The notes: a model not told the origin generated them from the sequence alone. Positions 14,719 through 23,676 are shown, counted from the first letter of the stretch. The stretch: 64,000 nt of DNA from CALMBW01 sp963779645 (GCA_963779645.1 CAVZYX010000005.1:992001-1056000); one strand, 5' to 3'. Made by a program: numbers and translations.

Positions 14719-17348
14719 GGCGGCGAGGCGCGCTGGCCGTCGTTGCGATGCTCGCCGCGGTCGTCACGATGATGACCTCGGCTCCTCCCGTGATCGCAAC
14801 TGGATCAGTGTCAGGATCCACAAAAGAGAGAGCCCGCTACTTCGTTCTTATGAAGAGTTCTCCGCAGCTCCTTCGCAGCCGTTCTGCTGTTGCTGCCGAT
14901 CAGCTACCGGTTCTGCAGCGAGCGGTGAGCCTGGGCGGTGACATCCATTACCGCTACTCCACGCTCATCAACGCTTTTTCGGCAGATCTGTCCGTGGCTG
15001 CCGCCGGAGCCTTGCAGCGAGCCCCCGGAGTGGATCGTGTCGTTCCCGTTTCGATCGTCAGGCGGTTCAACAGCGACAGCGTTCCGTTCATCGGAGCAGA
15101 TGTTGTCCGTAAGAGGTTCGGCTTGACCGGCAAAGGCGTCACCGTCGCGGTTGTCGATACGGGCGTGGACTACACGCACGCGAGCTTCAACGGGAAGGGC
15201 ACTCGCAGGGCGTACCGTCGCAACGACCCCGACATCATCGAACCCGGAACCTTCCCCACGAAGAGGGTCGTCGGAGGCTATGACTTCGTCGGTGATGACT
15301 ACGACCCCCTCGACAAGGACCCGGGGAACGACGCGCCTGTACCCGACGACGATCCTTTAGATATCGAAGGTCATGGGACACATGTTGCAGGTACGTGTTG
15401 CGGGAAAAGCGTGCCGGGCTCGGTCGGCCGCGGCGTTGCTCCACGCTCGAAGATCCTCGCTTACAAGGTGTGGGGGCCGTCAGGATCGTCGACGTCGGAT
15501 GTGCTCGTTGCCGCGTACGAACGTGCAGTGGATCCGGATGGCGATGGGGACACGAGCGATAGGGCGGACGTGTTGTCATTCTCAGGTGGAGTGAACTTCG
15601 GAACCGAAGACTCCATCGAGTCGATCGCTGCCCAAGCGGTGGTGGACGCCGGAACGGTGTTCGTCGCGGCAGCCGGCAACTCTGGGGGAGAGGCCACGGG
15701 GGGCTTGGCCTACAGGGTGGGGGCTCCCGCTACGGCTCCCGGCGTGGTCGCAGTGGCCGCATCCACGGTCCCGCAGGACACGATCGCAGGATTCTCCTCT
15801 CAGGGCCCGGCCAGGTACACCTCAGCGCTCAAGCCCGATCTGACGACCCCGGGGGTATCCATCGTGTCAGCCCGTGTGGGCAGCGGAGACGGTGGAACGT
15901 CGTTGTCGGGAACCTCTATGGCTACACCCCACGTCTCGGGAGCAGCGGCTCTGTTGCTTCAACGGTTCCCGGGGAGCCCTCCCGCGCAGATCAAGGCACT
16001 GATGATGAATGGGGCGGTTCATCATCTGGGCGGACCGGAGGGGTCAAGTCCCGATGCCAGCCTCGAGGGGGCCGGACGAGTCGATCTTGCTGCTGCGGCA
16101 TCGGCGTCGTTCTTCGTGGACCCGCCATCACTCTCATTCGGGGTGACAGACCTGACAGGAACGAGCGAGACGGAATCGATGGAGGTAAGAGTCACGGATC
16201 TCGGGGATGCTGCCTCGCAGGTCAAAGTCACTCCCGAAGCTCTCGGTCCCGACGACGGGTTTGCAACCGTGCTCTTGTCCGATGACGGAGTGAACTTCTC
16301 GAACGAGGTGTTGCTCGATGTCGAGTCCGGCGGGTCGGGAACGTTCTGGGTGAAACTTCGCCTTGAAGGCAACCTGATCGGGGAGGCAGACCAAGCACGG
16401 CGTTGGTACGCGCAACTTTTGCAGAGTTGGGGCGGAGTCAAGATAAGGAATGCGTCGCGACACGAGACCGCCCGGGTCGTATGGCACACCGTCCCGAACC
16501 CGGTCTCGCGGATCGCGGCCCCCGATTCGGTCTTGATCGATCCGGCGACCGGCATGGGGACGCTGACGCTCGATGTCACATCCTCGGCAGGCATCCCTTA
16601 CGCGGATCTTTATCAGGTCGCGACCACCGACCTAGTGGGAGACAACACTTTCGGCGAAGCAGACATCGTGGCCGTGGGGGCACGCTCTTTCGTGGGAACA
16701 ACGATCGGAGATGGTCCCGAGGGTCTTCCATCCGAAGAAGATCTGTACAGCGGGTTGACCTGGCGAACCTTCGTCAAAGGTCAAGACAACCTTAGAGAAC
16801 CCCTCGAGTTCGTTGCGATAACCGAGCGTTCGAACGAGACAATCGAGTCAGCCACCGTGCGGTTCTATCTGGACGTCGGTGCCGACGGGAACTACGTGGA
16901 CGAGGAGTTGCAAGCGGACTTCATGGTGACCAAGGATGTCGGTGACATCGCAACGTGGTGTCTGGCCGACCTCGAGGAGGGTCAGCGGGACTGCTCGGTG
17001 GTCTACGCCGGTGACTATGCCCCGTACTTGACGCACGCTTTGGGGGTGGTTGTGGACGCCACGGATCTGGGCCTCACGTCAGCCGTCAGTCAGGTCTCGG
17101 TGCGGGCAGAGGTCTGCTCGGATCCATTCTCCGGCGATGTGCTTGCTCCGCGCTGTGACGAGTCCGATCCGGTCACGATCGACGTTGTGGCTCCTGCCAT
17201 CACCTTCGAGTCGTTGATGTGCGATGGGTTCTGGTCAGCGGTGGCGTGCACAGCTCCGAACCAGGTCGGAGGCGAACCGGGTGCGCAGGGCCTCGTCGTG
17301 ATGCCTAATCAACCCGACGCGTTCGCATTCTTCGTTCTCGAGCAATGA
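14715..17348 (+). CDS. Secreted subtilisin-like serine protease (S8 family)
   Basis: The 877-aa protein has a signal peptide (first 29 residues), an I9-type propeptide region (RYFVLMKSSPQ to about residue 117), and an S8 domain with Asp148 (VVDTGVD), His220 (GHGTHVAG) and Ser401 (GTSMATPH). A PA-like insert is absent. The C-terminal 450 residues are beta-rich domains (Fn3-like and others) without a cell-wall sorting signal. It is an exported protease; its overlap with larE is probably a transcription arrangement rather than a functional link. Confidence 0.92.
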   Translation: MRRRGALAVVAMLAAVVTMMTSAPPVIATGSVSGSTKERARYFVLMKSSPQLLRSRSAVAADQLPVLQRAVSLGGDIHYRYSTLINAFSADLSVAAAGALQRAPGVDRVVPVSIVRRFNSDSVPFIGADVVRKRFGLTGKGVTVAVVDTGVDYTHASFNGKGTRRAYRRNDPDIIEPGTFPTKRVVGGYDFVGDDYDPLDKDPGNDAPVPDDDPLDIEGHGTHVAGTCCGKSVPGSVGRGVAPRSKILAYKVWGPSGSSTSDVLVAAYERAVDPDGDGDTSDRADVLSFSGGVNFGTEDSIESIAAQAVVDAGTVFVAAAGNSGGEATGGLAYRVGAPATAPGVVAVAASTVPQDTIAGFSSQGPARYTSALKPDLTTPGVSIVSARVGSGDGGTSLSGTSMATPHVSGAAALLLQRFPGSPPAQIKALMMNGAVHHLGGPEGSSPDASLEGAGRVDLAAAASASFFVDPPSLSFGVTDLTGTSETESMEVRVTDLGDAASQVKVTPEALGPDDGFATVLLSDDGVNFSNEVLLDVESGGSGTFWVKLRLEGNLIGEADQARRWYAQLLQSWGGVKIRNASRHETARVVWHTVPNPVSRIAAPDSVLIDPATGMGTLTLDVTSSAGIPYADLYQVATTDLVGDNTFGEADIVAVGARSFVGTTIGDGPEGLPSEEDLYSGLTWRTFVKGQDNLREPLEFVAITERSNETIESATVRFYLDVGADGNYVDEELQADFMVTKDVGDIATWCLADLEEGQRDCSVVYAGDYAPYLTHALGVVVDATDLGLTSAVSQVSVRAEVCSDPFSGDVLAPRCDESDPVTIDVVAPAITFESLMCDGFWSAVACTAPNQVGGEPGAQGLVVMPNQPDAFAFFVLEQ

Positions 17349-17349
17349 A

Positions 17350-17371
17350 AAGGGCCCCACTCGGGGCCCTT
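17350..17371. terminator. Bidirectional hairpin terminator
   Basis: AAGGGCCCC and GGGGCCCTT form a perfect 9-bp stem over an ACTC loop, right after the protease stop and 25 bp past the stop of the small minus-strand ORF at 17396-17461. The flanking AAAA and TTGAA make it usable in both directions. Confidence 0.75.
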
Positions 17372-17395
17372 GAAGATCCTGCGTTCAGTCGTCTT

Positions 17396-17461
17396 CTAGA
17401 AAAGCATCTGAAGGACGACGATCAGTCCGATGACTGCAAGTACGGTCCAGATGATACCCAT
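17396..17461 (-). CDS. 21-residue single-helix membrane peptide
   Basis: The minus strand has a strong GGAGGG site (17468-17473), then two in-frame ATGs; the second (17459-17461) has a 6-bp spacing. It opens 21 codons (MGIIWTVLAVIGLIVV..., ending QMLF) that are one membrane helix and stop at TAG 17396. A bidirectional terminator follows. The ribosome-binding site, helix and terminator together make this a convincing small gene; function unknown. Confidence 0.6.
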   Translation of the reverse strand: MGIIWTVLAVIGLIVVLQMLF

Positions 17462-17589
17462 CTCCATCCCTCCAATACTGGTCGGGGTGTGGCGCTTGCT
17501 AGAGAGATGATTCCCACGCCGCCGCGCAGTCGAAACCGAAACGTAGTTGGGTAACTACGTTTAGTTATGGGGACAGCGGGTAGCGGGCG

Positions 17590-17829
17590 CTAGAAGTTGA
17601 CGACTGGGCAGGTCAACGTGCGCGTGATGCCATCTACTGCTTGGATCTTCGCGACGACCATCCGCCCAAGCGCGTCCATATCGGCGGCTGAGGTGGTGAC
17701 GATCACGTCGTAGGGCCCGGAGACATCGTCCGCAGCCTCCACGCCTTCGATACTGCGTATCTCTTTGGCGACGTGGCCTGCGTTAACGGCTGTCTGGATC
17801 AGGATGTAAGCCCTGACTTCGTCCGCCAC
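17590..17829 (-). CDS. Stand-alone Lrp/AsnC ligand-binding (RAM) domain protein
   Basis: The 79-aa protein is just the C-terminal domain of Lrp/AsnC regulators (VRAYILIQTAVNAGHVAKEI, GPYDVIVTTSAADMDALGRMVV, TRTLTCPVVNF), with no DNA-binding domain. Such proteins bind amino acids or modulate partners as oligomers. It starts with GTG behind a GGAGG site and is divergent from qcrC. Confidence 0.85.
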   Translation of the reverse strand: MADEVRAYILIQTAVNAGHVAKEIRSIEGVEAADDVSGPYDVIVTTSAADMDALGRMVVAKIQAVDGITRTLTCPVVNF

Positions 17830-17910
17830 GTGTCCTCCGTTCGGTAGGCCTTTGAGAAGTTCGATGGTGATACTAACGGGCGATCCGGCTACTCGGAATA
17901 TGGTGATGAA

Positions 17911-18639
17911 GTGATCCGGCGAGCCGTGGTGACGATGTCATTCGTGAGCCTCGCGTTGCTGCCCGTCGCCGCCGAGGCGCAGGTCGAACCGGCAGCCGAT
18001 CCACCTCCAGGCGACGAGTTGTTCATCGAGTCCTGCGCCTCTTGCCACGGCGTCGATGCGGCGGGGACCGATCGAGGTCCCTCGCTTCTCGGCTCTGGGC
18101 TCGCAGCCGTCGACTTCCAACTCCGGACCGGTCGTATGCCTCTCGCCGATCCCGACGCGCAGACCGTTCGAAAGCCCCCTGCGTTCACCGATGAGGAGAT
18201 CGCTTCGCTGATCGACTATCTCGCAACGCTCATCGACGGACCGGGGATCCCACACCTGGATCTCGTCGACGCAGATGTGTCATCCGGCCAATCAGTTTTC
18301 ACTTCGAACTGCGCGCCATGTCACGGCGCCACCGCGAATGGGGGAGCAGTGGGACCCGGCGCGATAGCGCCCAACCTCTTCGAGGCAGAGCCGGTTGAGA
18401 TCGCGGAAGCGATGTTGACGGGACCGGGAGAGATGCCAGTGTTCACCGCGCTGTCGGCCGCCGAGATCGAGGACGTGGTGGCCTTCGTCACCTATCTTCA
18501 GGAGCAACGGCCACCAGGCGGCGCGGACATCGGTGGGGTTGGTCCCGTCCCCGAAGGCTTCGTCGGTTGGGCTGGCGTCCTGGCTCTAGTGGCGATCTGC
18601 TTCGTCTTGGGTTCGAAGGATGAGCGCGATGAAAGCTGA
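17911..18639 (+). CDS. qcrC: Cytochrome bc complex diheme cytochrome c subunit QcrC
   Basis: The 242-aa protein has an N-terminal signal/anchor, two heme c motifs (SCASCHG and NCAPCHG), each followed downstream by a methionine ligand region (GRMPL and GEMPVF), and a C-terminal membrane helix (WAGVLALVAICFVLG). This diheme form replaces cytochrome c1 and soluble cytochrome c in actinobacteria, passing electrons straight to the oxidase. GTG start at 17911. It is followed by qcrA with a 20-bp overlap. Confidence 0.93.
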   Translation: MIRRAVVTMSFVSLALLPVAAEAQVEPAADPPPGDELFIESCASCHGVDAAGTDRGPSLLGSGLAAVDFQLRTGRMPLADPDAQTVRKPPAFTDEEIASLIDYLATLIDGPGIPHLDLVDADVSSGQSVFTSNCAPCHGATANGGAVGPGAIAPNLFEAEPVEIAEAMLTGPGEMPVFTALSAAEIEDVVAFVTYLQEQRPPGGADIGGVGPVPEGFVGWAGVLALVAICFVLGSKDERDES

Positions 18640-19462
18640 ACGGATCGTCGTCGTGTCCTTCGCCGTCACGGTGGTCGCGTCACTGGGCCTCGTCGTTACT
18701 TATGTACTCGGCGGCCAAACACAAGCCGAAGGCGCACTACTGGGCGCGGCGCTCGGCGGCCTTGGAGTTGGATTGAGTGTGTGGGCCGTCAAACTGCTGC
18801 CCGATGAGAAAGGTGTCGAGGAACGCGATGTGTTGGCGTCGTCGGCGGAAGACGTTGATGTCGCCGAAGAGCAGCTAGACCCGTCCATCCTGACCAGGAG
18901 ACGTGCTCTGGTGCGGATGCTCGTGGGGGCCGGCGGAACGCTCGCCGGCGCGCTGGCGATCCCCGCACTCTCGCTGGGACCCCGGCCGGGGCAAAGCCTC
19001 TTCGCAACAGCGTGGACGGCGGGCGCCCGTGTCGTGGATGGCGATGGGAATCCGCTGCGGCCGGAAGATCTCGTATCCGACAGCATCGCAACCGTCTTTC
19101 CGGAAGGTCACGTCGGCTCCGCCGACGCGCAGACGCTGCTGATCAAGGTCGACCCGGCGATGTTGGAACTACCCGAGGACAGAGCTGAGTGGGTTGCAGA
19201 CGGCTGCATCGGCTACTCGAAGATCTGCACTCATGCCGGCTGTCCCGTGGGTTTGTACCGGGCCGAGTCCAACGAGTTGCTCTGTCCTTGCCATCAGTCG
19301 ACGTTCGATGTCCTGAGGGGGGCCGCGGTGACGTTCGGGCCTGCGGACCGGCCCCTTCCGCAGCTGCCCCTGGGTCTCGATGACGACGGGTACCTGATCG
19401 CGCTCGACGATTTCCCCGAACCGGTGGGCCCCGGTTTCTGGAACCTAGAGAGCGGGTCTTAA
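18620..19462 (+). CDS. qcrA: Rieske iron-sulfur subunit QcrA
   Basis: The 280-aa protein has three N-terminal membrane helices, as in actinobacterial QcrA (not one as in mitochondria), then a Rieske domain with both cluster motifs, CTHAGC and CPCHQS, which bind the 2Fe-2S cluster through two Cys and two His. It takes electrons from menaquinol and passes them to the QcrC hemes. The start overlaps qcrC and the TAA stop overlaps the qcrB ATG. Confidence 0.94.
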   Translation: MSAMKAERIVVVSFAVTVVASLGLVVTYVLGGQTQAEGALLGAALGGLGVGLSVWAVKLLPDEKGVEERDVLASSAEDVDVAEEQLDPSILTRRRALVRMLVGAGGTLAGALAIPALSLGPRPGQSLFATAWTAGARVVDGDGNPLRPEDLVSDSIATVFPEGHVGSADAQTLLIKVDPAMLELPEDRAEWVADGCIGYSKICTHAGCPVGLYRAESNELLCPCHQSTFDVLRGAAVTFGPADRPLPQLPLGLDDDGYLIALDDFPEPVGPGFWNLESGS

Positions 19463-20760
19463 TGATCAAGTGGCTCGATCAGCGCGTGGGTGCGGCCCAC
19501 TGGATCCGTAAGAACCTCAAGAAGATCTTTCCGGATCACTGGTCCTTCCTGTTGGGGGAGATCGCGTTGTTCAGTTTCGTGATCCTTCTGGCTACGGGTG
19601 TCTTCCTGACGCTCTTCTACCGGCCGGATGCTCAAGCGGTCATCTACGAGGGGCCGTACGAACCGCTCATCGGCCAGGAAGTGTCTGCTGCTTATGCCTC
19701 CGTGATGCGGATCTCCTTCGAGGTGCGCTCTGGGTTGGCCATGCGCCAGATCCATCACTGGGCCGCGCTGATCTTCGTCGGCTCGATCGTGGTTCACATG
19801 ATGAGGGTGTTCTTCACCGGCGCTTTCCGAAGGCCGCGTGAGATCAACTGGCTCGTCGGGATAGGACTGCTGCTCCTGGCTCTCGGTGCCGGCTTCACCG
19901 GTTACTCGCTGCCCGACGATCTTCTCTCTGGGACGGGCCTGCGTATCGCCTACTCGGTACTGATCTCGATACCTCTGCTCGGCCCCTATCTGGCTTTCCT
20001 CGCCTTCGGTGGTGAGTTCCCAACCGAAGGGATCATCTCTCGCTTGTTCGTCATGCACGTGATGTTGATCCCGGCCATGATCATCGGTCTAATCACCGCG
20101 CACCTGGCGATCCTTTGGCGCCAGAAGCACGCGCAGTTCCGGGGGCCGGGCCGAACCGAGCGCAACGTTGTCGGTAAACCGTTCTGGCCCCATCAAACTT
20201 TGAAGTCTCTGGGGCTGATGGCACTGACCGCGTCGGTGGTCGCCTTCATGGGGGGGCTCATCCAGATCAACCCCGTGTGGGACTACGGTCCGTTCGATGC
20301 CACCGCAGTCAGTGCCCCGGCACAACCTGACTGGTACATCGGTTGGCTCGAGGGTGCGCTTCGTCTCTTCCCTCCGTTCGACATCCACATCTTCGGACTG
20401 ACGATCCCCTCACCCTTCATCCCCGGCATCGTTCTGCCCGGGATCGCCTTCGGTGTGATGGCGATGTGGCCGTGGATCGAGTCTCGAGTTACTGGCGACC
20501 GTGACGAACACCATCTCCTCGACGACCCCTCGGACATGCCGGTCCGCGTCGGCATCGGCACCGCCGGACTTCTTTTCTTCGTTCTGTTAACCGTGGCCGG
20601 CGGCAACGATGTTCTCGCGATCGCCTTCGACGCTTCCGTTCAGCAGATAACGAACGTGTTGCGCATCGCGATCTTCGTTATCCCGGCCCTGGGAGGCTGG
20701 CTAGCCCACCGCATAGCCTCCGACCTAAGAACCTCCCACCAGATTCTGCGTAAGAATTAG
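19462..20760 (+). CDS. qcrB: Cytochrome b subunit QcrB
   Basis: The 432-aa protein has eight or so membrane helices with the paired histidines for hemes bL and bH (IHHWAALIFVGSIVVH and FVMHVMLIPAMIIGLITAHL). It oxidises menaquinol in the membrane core of the bc complex. Its ATG overlaps the qcrA stop (TAATG). The last codons (ATT CTG CGT AAG AAT TAG) lie inside an inverted repeat whose partner covers the end of the convergent ctaF gene. Confidence 0.95.
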   Translation: MIKWLDQRVGAAHWIRKNLKKIFPDHWSFLLGEIALFSFVILLATGVFLTLFYRPDAQAVIYEGPYEPLIGQEVSAAYASVMRISFEVRSGLAMRQIHHWAALIFVGSIVVHMMRVFFTGAFRRPREINWLVGIGLLLLALGAGFTGYSLPDDLLSGTGLRIAYSVLISIPLLGPYLAFLAFGGEFPTEGIISRLFVMHVMLIPAMIIGLITAHLAILWRQKHAQFRGPGRTERNVVGKPFWPHQTLKSLGLMALTASVVAFMGGLIQINPVWDYGPFDATAVSAPAQPDWYIGWLEGALRLFPPFDIHIFGLTIPSPFIPGIVLPGIAFGVMAMWPWIESRVTGDRDEHHLLDDPSDMPVRVGIGTAGLLFFVLLTVAGGNDVLAIAFDASVQQITNVLRIAIFVIPALGGWLAHRIASDLRTSHQILRKN

Positions 20761-20937
20761 GTTGCTATACGACCTTTTCAGAACACAGATTCCCATTGGT
20801 TGGGGCAACTCCTGAGTCATTTCCCAAGGAGGCTGCAACTGATGGAGCATCCCTGCTCGGTCTGTGGGCATCCGTTTTCGGAAGCGTAATCCTTGTCGTG
20901 AAAGGGCTGTAGAGCGACTCAATTCCTACGCAGAATC
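20742..20937. repeat. Inverted-repeat pair flanking the qcrB/ctaF gap
   Basis: GATTCTGCGTAAGAATT at 20742-20758 recurs inverted at 20921-20937 with one mismatch, and 16 further bases on the inner side still match at about 10 positions. The arms supply the stop codons of two convergent genes, and each arm can itself fold (GATTCT...AGAATT). The core resembles the first hairpin of the repeat at 13.6 and 28.3 kb. Confidence 0.55.
20842..20889 (+). CDS. Possible 15-residue CxxC peptide
   Basis: A strong AAGGAGG site (20826-20832) is followed 9 bp later by ATG and 15 codons, MEHPCSVCGHPFSEA. The CSVC pair would suit metal binding. It lies inside the inverted-repeat pair between qcrB and ctaF. It may be chance or the remnant of a longer zinc-ribbon gene. 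Confidence 0.25.
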   Translation: MEHPCSVCGHPFSEA

Positions 20938-21339
20938 GGTTAGCCAGGCGGTGGCGGAGGCGATCGTTAGGCCGAGGCCGGGGATCCATAGCCAGGGGCC
21001 GAACACGAGACCTAGAGCTACCAGCGTGGCGCCCAGGGCCGCGCCGAGGGGCCAGATCGTGGCATCGACCGCCTCTTCTTCCGTGGCCAGCGGGCCTTGC
21101 GCGTCGTCCGGTTCGTCGAATCCCAGGGTTCGCTTGAGGAAGCCGAGGGGGCCGCGGCCCCCTTTCACTTCTTTCCGTTCGCTTTTGAGCAACACGAAAC
21201 TTGCGAAGAACACCGCAGCCGCGCCGAGGAAGACGAGGAGAGTCGTTCCGGCGTGCTCGTAGCTGACGAACCAGTAGATGGTCGCGATCAGGAACGTGTA
21301 GAGCGCTATTCGAAGGAAGAACCGGACCTCTTCACTCAT
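20926..21339 (-). CDS. ctaF: Actinobacterial cytochrome c oxidase subunit IV
   Basis: The 137-aa protein opens MSEEVRFFLRIALYTF and has four membrane helices in two pairs around a charged loop (KSERKEVKGGRG...), the layout of actinobacterial subunit IV (Cyt_c_ox_IV). The frame is open up to 21516 but the ATG at 21339 fits the family and overlaps the ctaD stop by 8 bp. It stabilises the oxidase core in the membrane. Confidence 0.88.
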   Translation of the reverse strand: MSEEVRFFLRIALYTFLIATIYWFVSYEHAGTTLLVFLGAAAVFFASFVLLKSERKEVKGGRGPLGFLKRTLGFDEPDDAQGPLATEEEAVDATIWPLGAALGATLVALGLVFGPWLWIPGLGLTIASATAWLTDSA

Positions 21340-22963
21340 CGCTTCGCTCCGAAGAGGCGCGACCGTGACGAGCATCGAACACTGGGCGTTCGGAGTGGAC
21401 CGGGGGCAGCGAGTCGAAGTTGTGGTGCGGAGGGGGAGAAGTCGTTGCCCACTCCAAGGTGTTGCCCTCCCAAGGATCGTTCCCTGCCGGCGCATCCTTG
21501 CGCATGGAGACAACAAGATTTACCACGAACGCTGCGATACCCAACGCGAGGATCACCGCGCCGACCGTGCTCAGGAGATTCAGGTCGGAGTACCCCGTGG
21601 ACTCGGCATAGTCGGGGATCCGTCGCTGCATACCGTCGAGTCCCAACTGATGCTGTGGGAAGAACGTGAGATTGAACCCAACAAACATCAACCAGAAATG
21701 GAGCTTGCCGAGACGTTCACCCAGCATCCGCCCGGTCATCTTCGGTAGCCAGTAGTAGGCGGCCGCGAACATAGCGAACACACTTCCGCCTACAAGGGTG
21801 TAGTGGAAGTGCGCCACAACGTAGTAAGTGTCGTGGACCGCGTAGTCGATCGGTGGTGAGGCCAGGAACACGCCGGTGATCCCTCCGATGAGGAACATCA
21901 ATAGGAACCCTGTGGCGAACAGCATCGGTGTCGAGAACTTGATGTGCCCGCGCCACATCGTTGCGATCCAGTTGAAGAACTTCACTCCCGTGGGAACCGC
22001 GATCAACATCGAAGTAGCGCTGAAGAAGGCGTTGTCCACGACGCCAGTCGTGAACATGTGGTGAGCCCACACCGAGAAGCTGTACGCGGCGATCAACAAT
22101 GTGGCGAAGACGAACCCTCGGTACCCGAAGAGTGGTTTGCGACTGAACACAGGGATGATCTCGGAGATCACACCGAAGAAAGGCAAGATCAGGATGTAGA
22201 CCTCGGGGTGACCGAAGAACCAGAAGAGATGTTGGAACAGCACCGGATCCCCTCCGCCCGTGGGCTCGAAGAAGTTCCCGGCAAGGTTCCTGTCGATGAA
22301 TAGTGCCGCGAGGGTCGCTGTCAGGACCGGGAAGGTGAGCAGGACCAACCCGGAGGTCACGAGGATGTTCCACACGAAGATCGGGATCTTGAACATCGAC
22401 ATCCCGGGCGCCCGCAGTCCGAAGATCGTGGCGATGAGGTTTACGGCGGCCAGGGTCGCAGCGAGTCCCGCCAAAGCGATACCGATGATCCACAGATCGC
22501 CACCTGGACCCGGCGAGTACGTCTCCGATGAGAGGGGCGGGTACCCGGTCCATCCGAAAGCCGCCGCCCCACTCGCAGTGAGAAAGCCGGCGAAGGCAAC
22601 GACCGCTCCCGTCAACGACAGCCAGAACGAGAATGCATTCAACCGAGGGAACGTCATGTCGCGCGCTCCGATCTGCAGAGGCACGAAGTAGTTGGCCAAG
22701 CCGAACACCATCGGGGTCCCGAAGAAAAACATCATCCCCGTGCCATGCATCGTGAACAGCTGGTTGAAGGCCTGACGATCCACCAACTGGAGACCGGGTT
22801 GTGCAAGCTCCAGCCGCATGACGAGTGCAAGAACTCCGGACAAGAGGAAGAAACCGAACGCGGAGATGATGTAGAGGAGCCCGATCTTCTTGTGGTCGGT
22901 CGTCGTTAACCAATCGAGCAGACCTGGATAGCGACGTGCTTCGAGGTGAGCCGAACTACTCAT
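21332..22963 (-). CDS. ctaD: Cytochrome c oxidase subunit I
   Basis: The 543-aa protein has twelve membrane helices and the aa3-type markers: TMHGTGMMFFFGTPM (heme a ligand His), FWFFGHPEVYILILP (CuB His with cross-linked Tyr), WAHHMFTTG (CuB histidines) and DTYYVVAHFHYTLVGG (heme a/a3 His). It reduces oxygen to water while pumping protons. The start overlaps ctaC (ATGA) and the stop overlaps ctaF, forming the operon ctaC-ctaD-ctaF. Confidence 0.97.
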   Translation of the reverse strand: MSSSAHLEARRYPGLLDWLTTTDHKKIGLLYIISAFGFFLLSGVLALVMRLELAQPGLQLVDRQAFNQLFTMHGTGMMFFFGTPMVFGLANYFVPLQIGARDMTFPRLNAFSFWLSLTGAVVAFAGFLTASGAAAFGWTGYPPLSSETYSPGPGGDLWIIGIALAGLAATLAAVNLIATIFGLRAPGMSMFKIPIFVWNILVTSGLVLLTFPVLTATLAALFIDRNLAGNFFEPTGGGDPVLFQHLFWFFGHPEVYILILPFFGVISEIIPVFSRKPLFGYRGFVFATLLIAAYSFSVWAHHMFTTGVVDNAFFSATSMLIAVPTGVKFFNWIATMWRGHIKFSTPMLFATGFLLMFLIGGITGVFLASPPIDYAVHDTYYVVAHFHYTLVGGSVFAMFAAAYYWLPKMTGRMLGERLGKLHFWLMFVGFNLTFFPQHQLGLDGMQRRIPDYAESTGYSDLNLLSTVGAVILALGIAAFVVNLVVSMRKDAPAGNDPWEGNTLEWATTSPPPHHNFDSLPPVHSERPVFDARHGRASSERSDE

Positions 22964-23676
22964 CGACCCGCTCCTTCCGAAAGCTCATCGAGCCACGTAT
23001 CGAACTCGGCGCGTGGCACGGCTTCGATAGTGAAATCCATGCTGTCGTGCAGGAGCCCGCAGAACTCTGCACAGACGCCCCCGTAGCTACCCTCGTCCTC
23101 GATCACGAGATCGATCCTGTTCGTTCGACCGGGGATCACGTCGCGCTTTATCAAGAAGCGCGGCACGTAGAAGGAATGGATGACATCGTCTGAGTTCAAG
23201 AGGAAAGTCACCGGTGTGTCTACTGGAACCACGATGTCGGGCTTGGTTTCGGGCAGGCTGATCACCGAGCCCCCACCTTCGTAGGTGAATCGCCATCCCC
23301 ATTGGAAGCCGGTCACTTCGATCGTTACGACCTCCGGATCCGTCGGGTCGTTGGTCGCGTTCACATCGCCCGTAACGTTCGCCGAGACGATGAACAACAC
23401 GATGACGATCACGGTGGGGATCGCGAACCAGAGGATCTCAAGCGGAACGTTCGCGTGTATCTGGGGTGGGAGGTCTCGCTCGCCCTTGTCGCGGTAGGCG
23501 ACGATGTTCCAGGCTATGAGACCGGCTACGACCACGAAGATGACAGCAGCGACGTAGAGGAAGAACCGGTACAGATCAGCTACGGCGGCCCCCTCGGAGC
23601 TCGCTGCTTCAGGTGTGCAGGCTCCGGCCACGAGGGCAGTAAGGCCGATGGCACGGGTCCGTCGCGCGGGCGTCAT
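22960..23676 (-). CDS. ctaC: Cytochrome c oxidase subunit II
   Basis: The 238-aa protein has a lipoprotein-type signal with lipobox VAGAC (Cys20), two membrane helices and a cupredoxin domain. The CuA site is intact: DDVIHSF gives the first His and YGGVCAEFCGLLHDSM gives both Cys, the second His and the Met. It accepts electrons from the QcrC hemes. No fused heme c domain is present. It is the first gene of ctaC-ctaD-ctaF and diverges from the acyl-CoA dehydrogenase gene. Confidence 0.95.
   Translation of the reverse strand: MTPARRTRAIGLTALVAGACTPEAASSEGAAVADLYRFFLYVAAVIFVVVAGLIAWNIVAYRDKGERDLPPQIHANVPLEILWFAIPTVIVIVLFIVSANVTGDVNATNDPTDPEVVTIEVTGFQWGWRFTYEGGGSVISLPETKPDIVVPVDTPVTFLLNSDDVIHSFYVPRFLIKRDVIPGRTNRIDLVIEDEGSYGGVCAEFCGLLHDSMDFTIEAVPRAEFDTWLDELSEGAGR

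Noticed and set aside
17345..17554. A 69-codon plus-strand frame after the subtilase
   Set aside because: It runs through the hairpin terminator and antisense to the small membrane peptide gene; charged, low-likelihood composition.
20787..20800. AGATTCCCATTGG shared with a site near 42957
   Set aside because: A 13-mer shared between two places in 64 kb is expected by chance; flanks do not match.
21717..22913. A 398-codon minus-strand frame overlapping ctaD
   Set aside because: It is a shifted frame of ctaD, which has all oxidase motifs in its own frame; the product is Arg/His-rich and unlike any protein I know.
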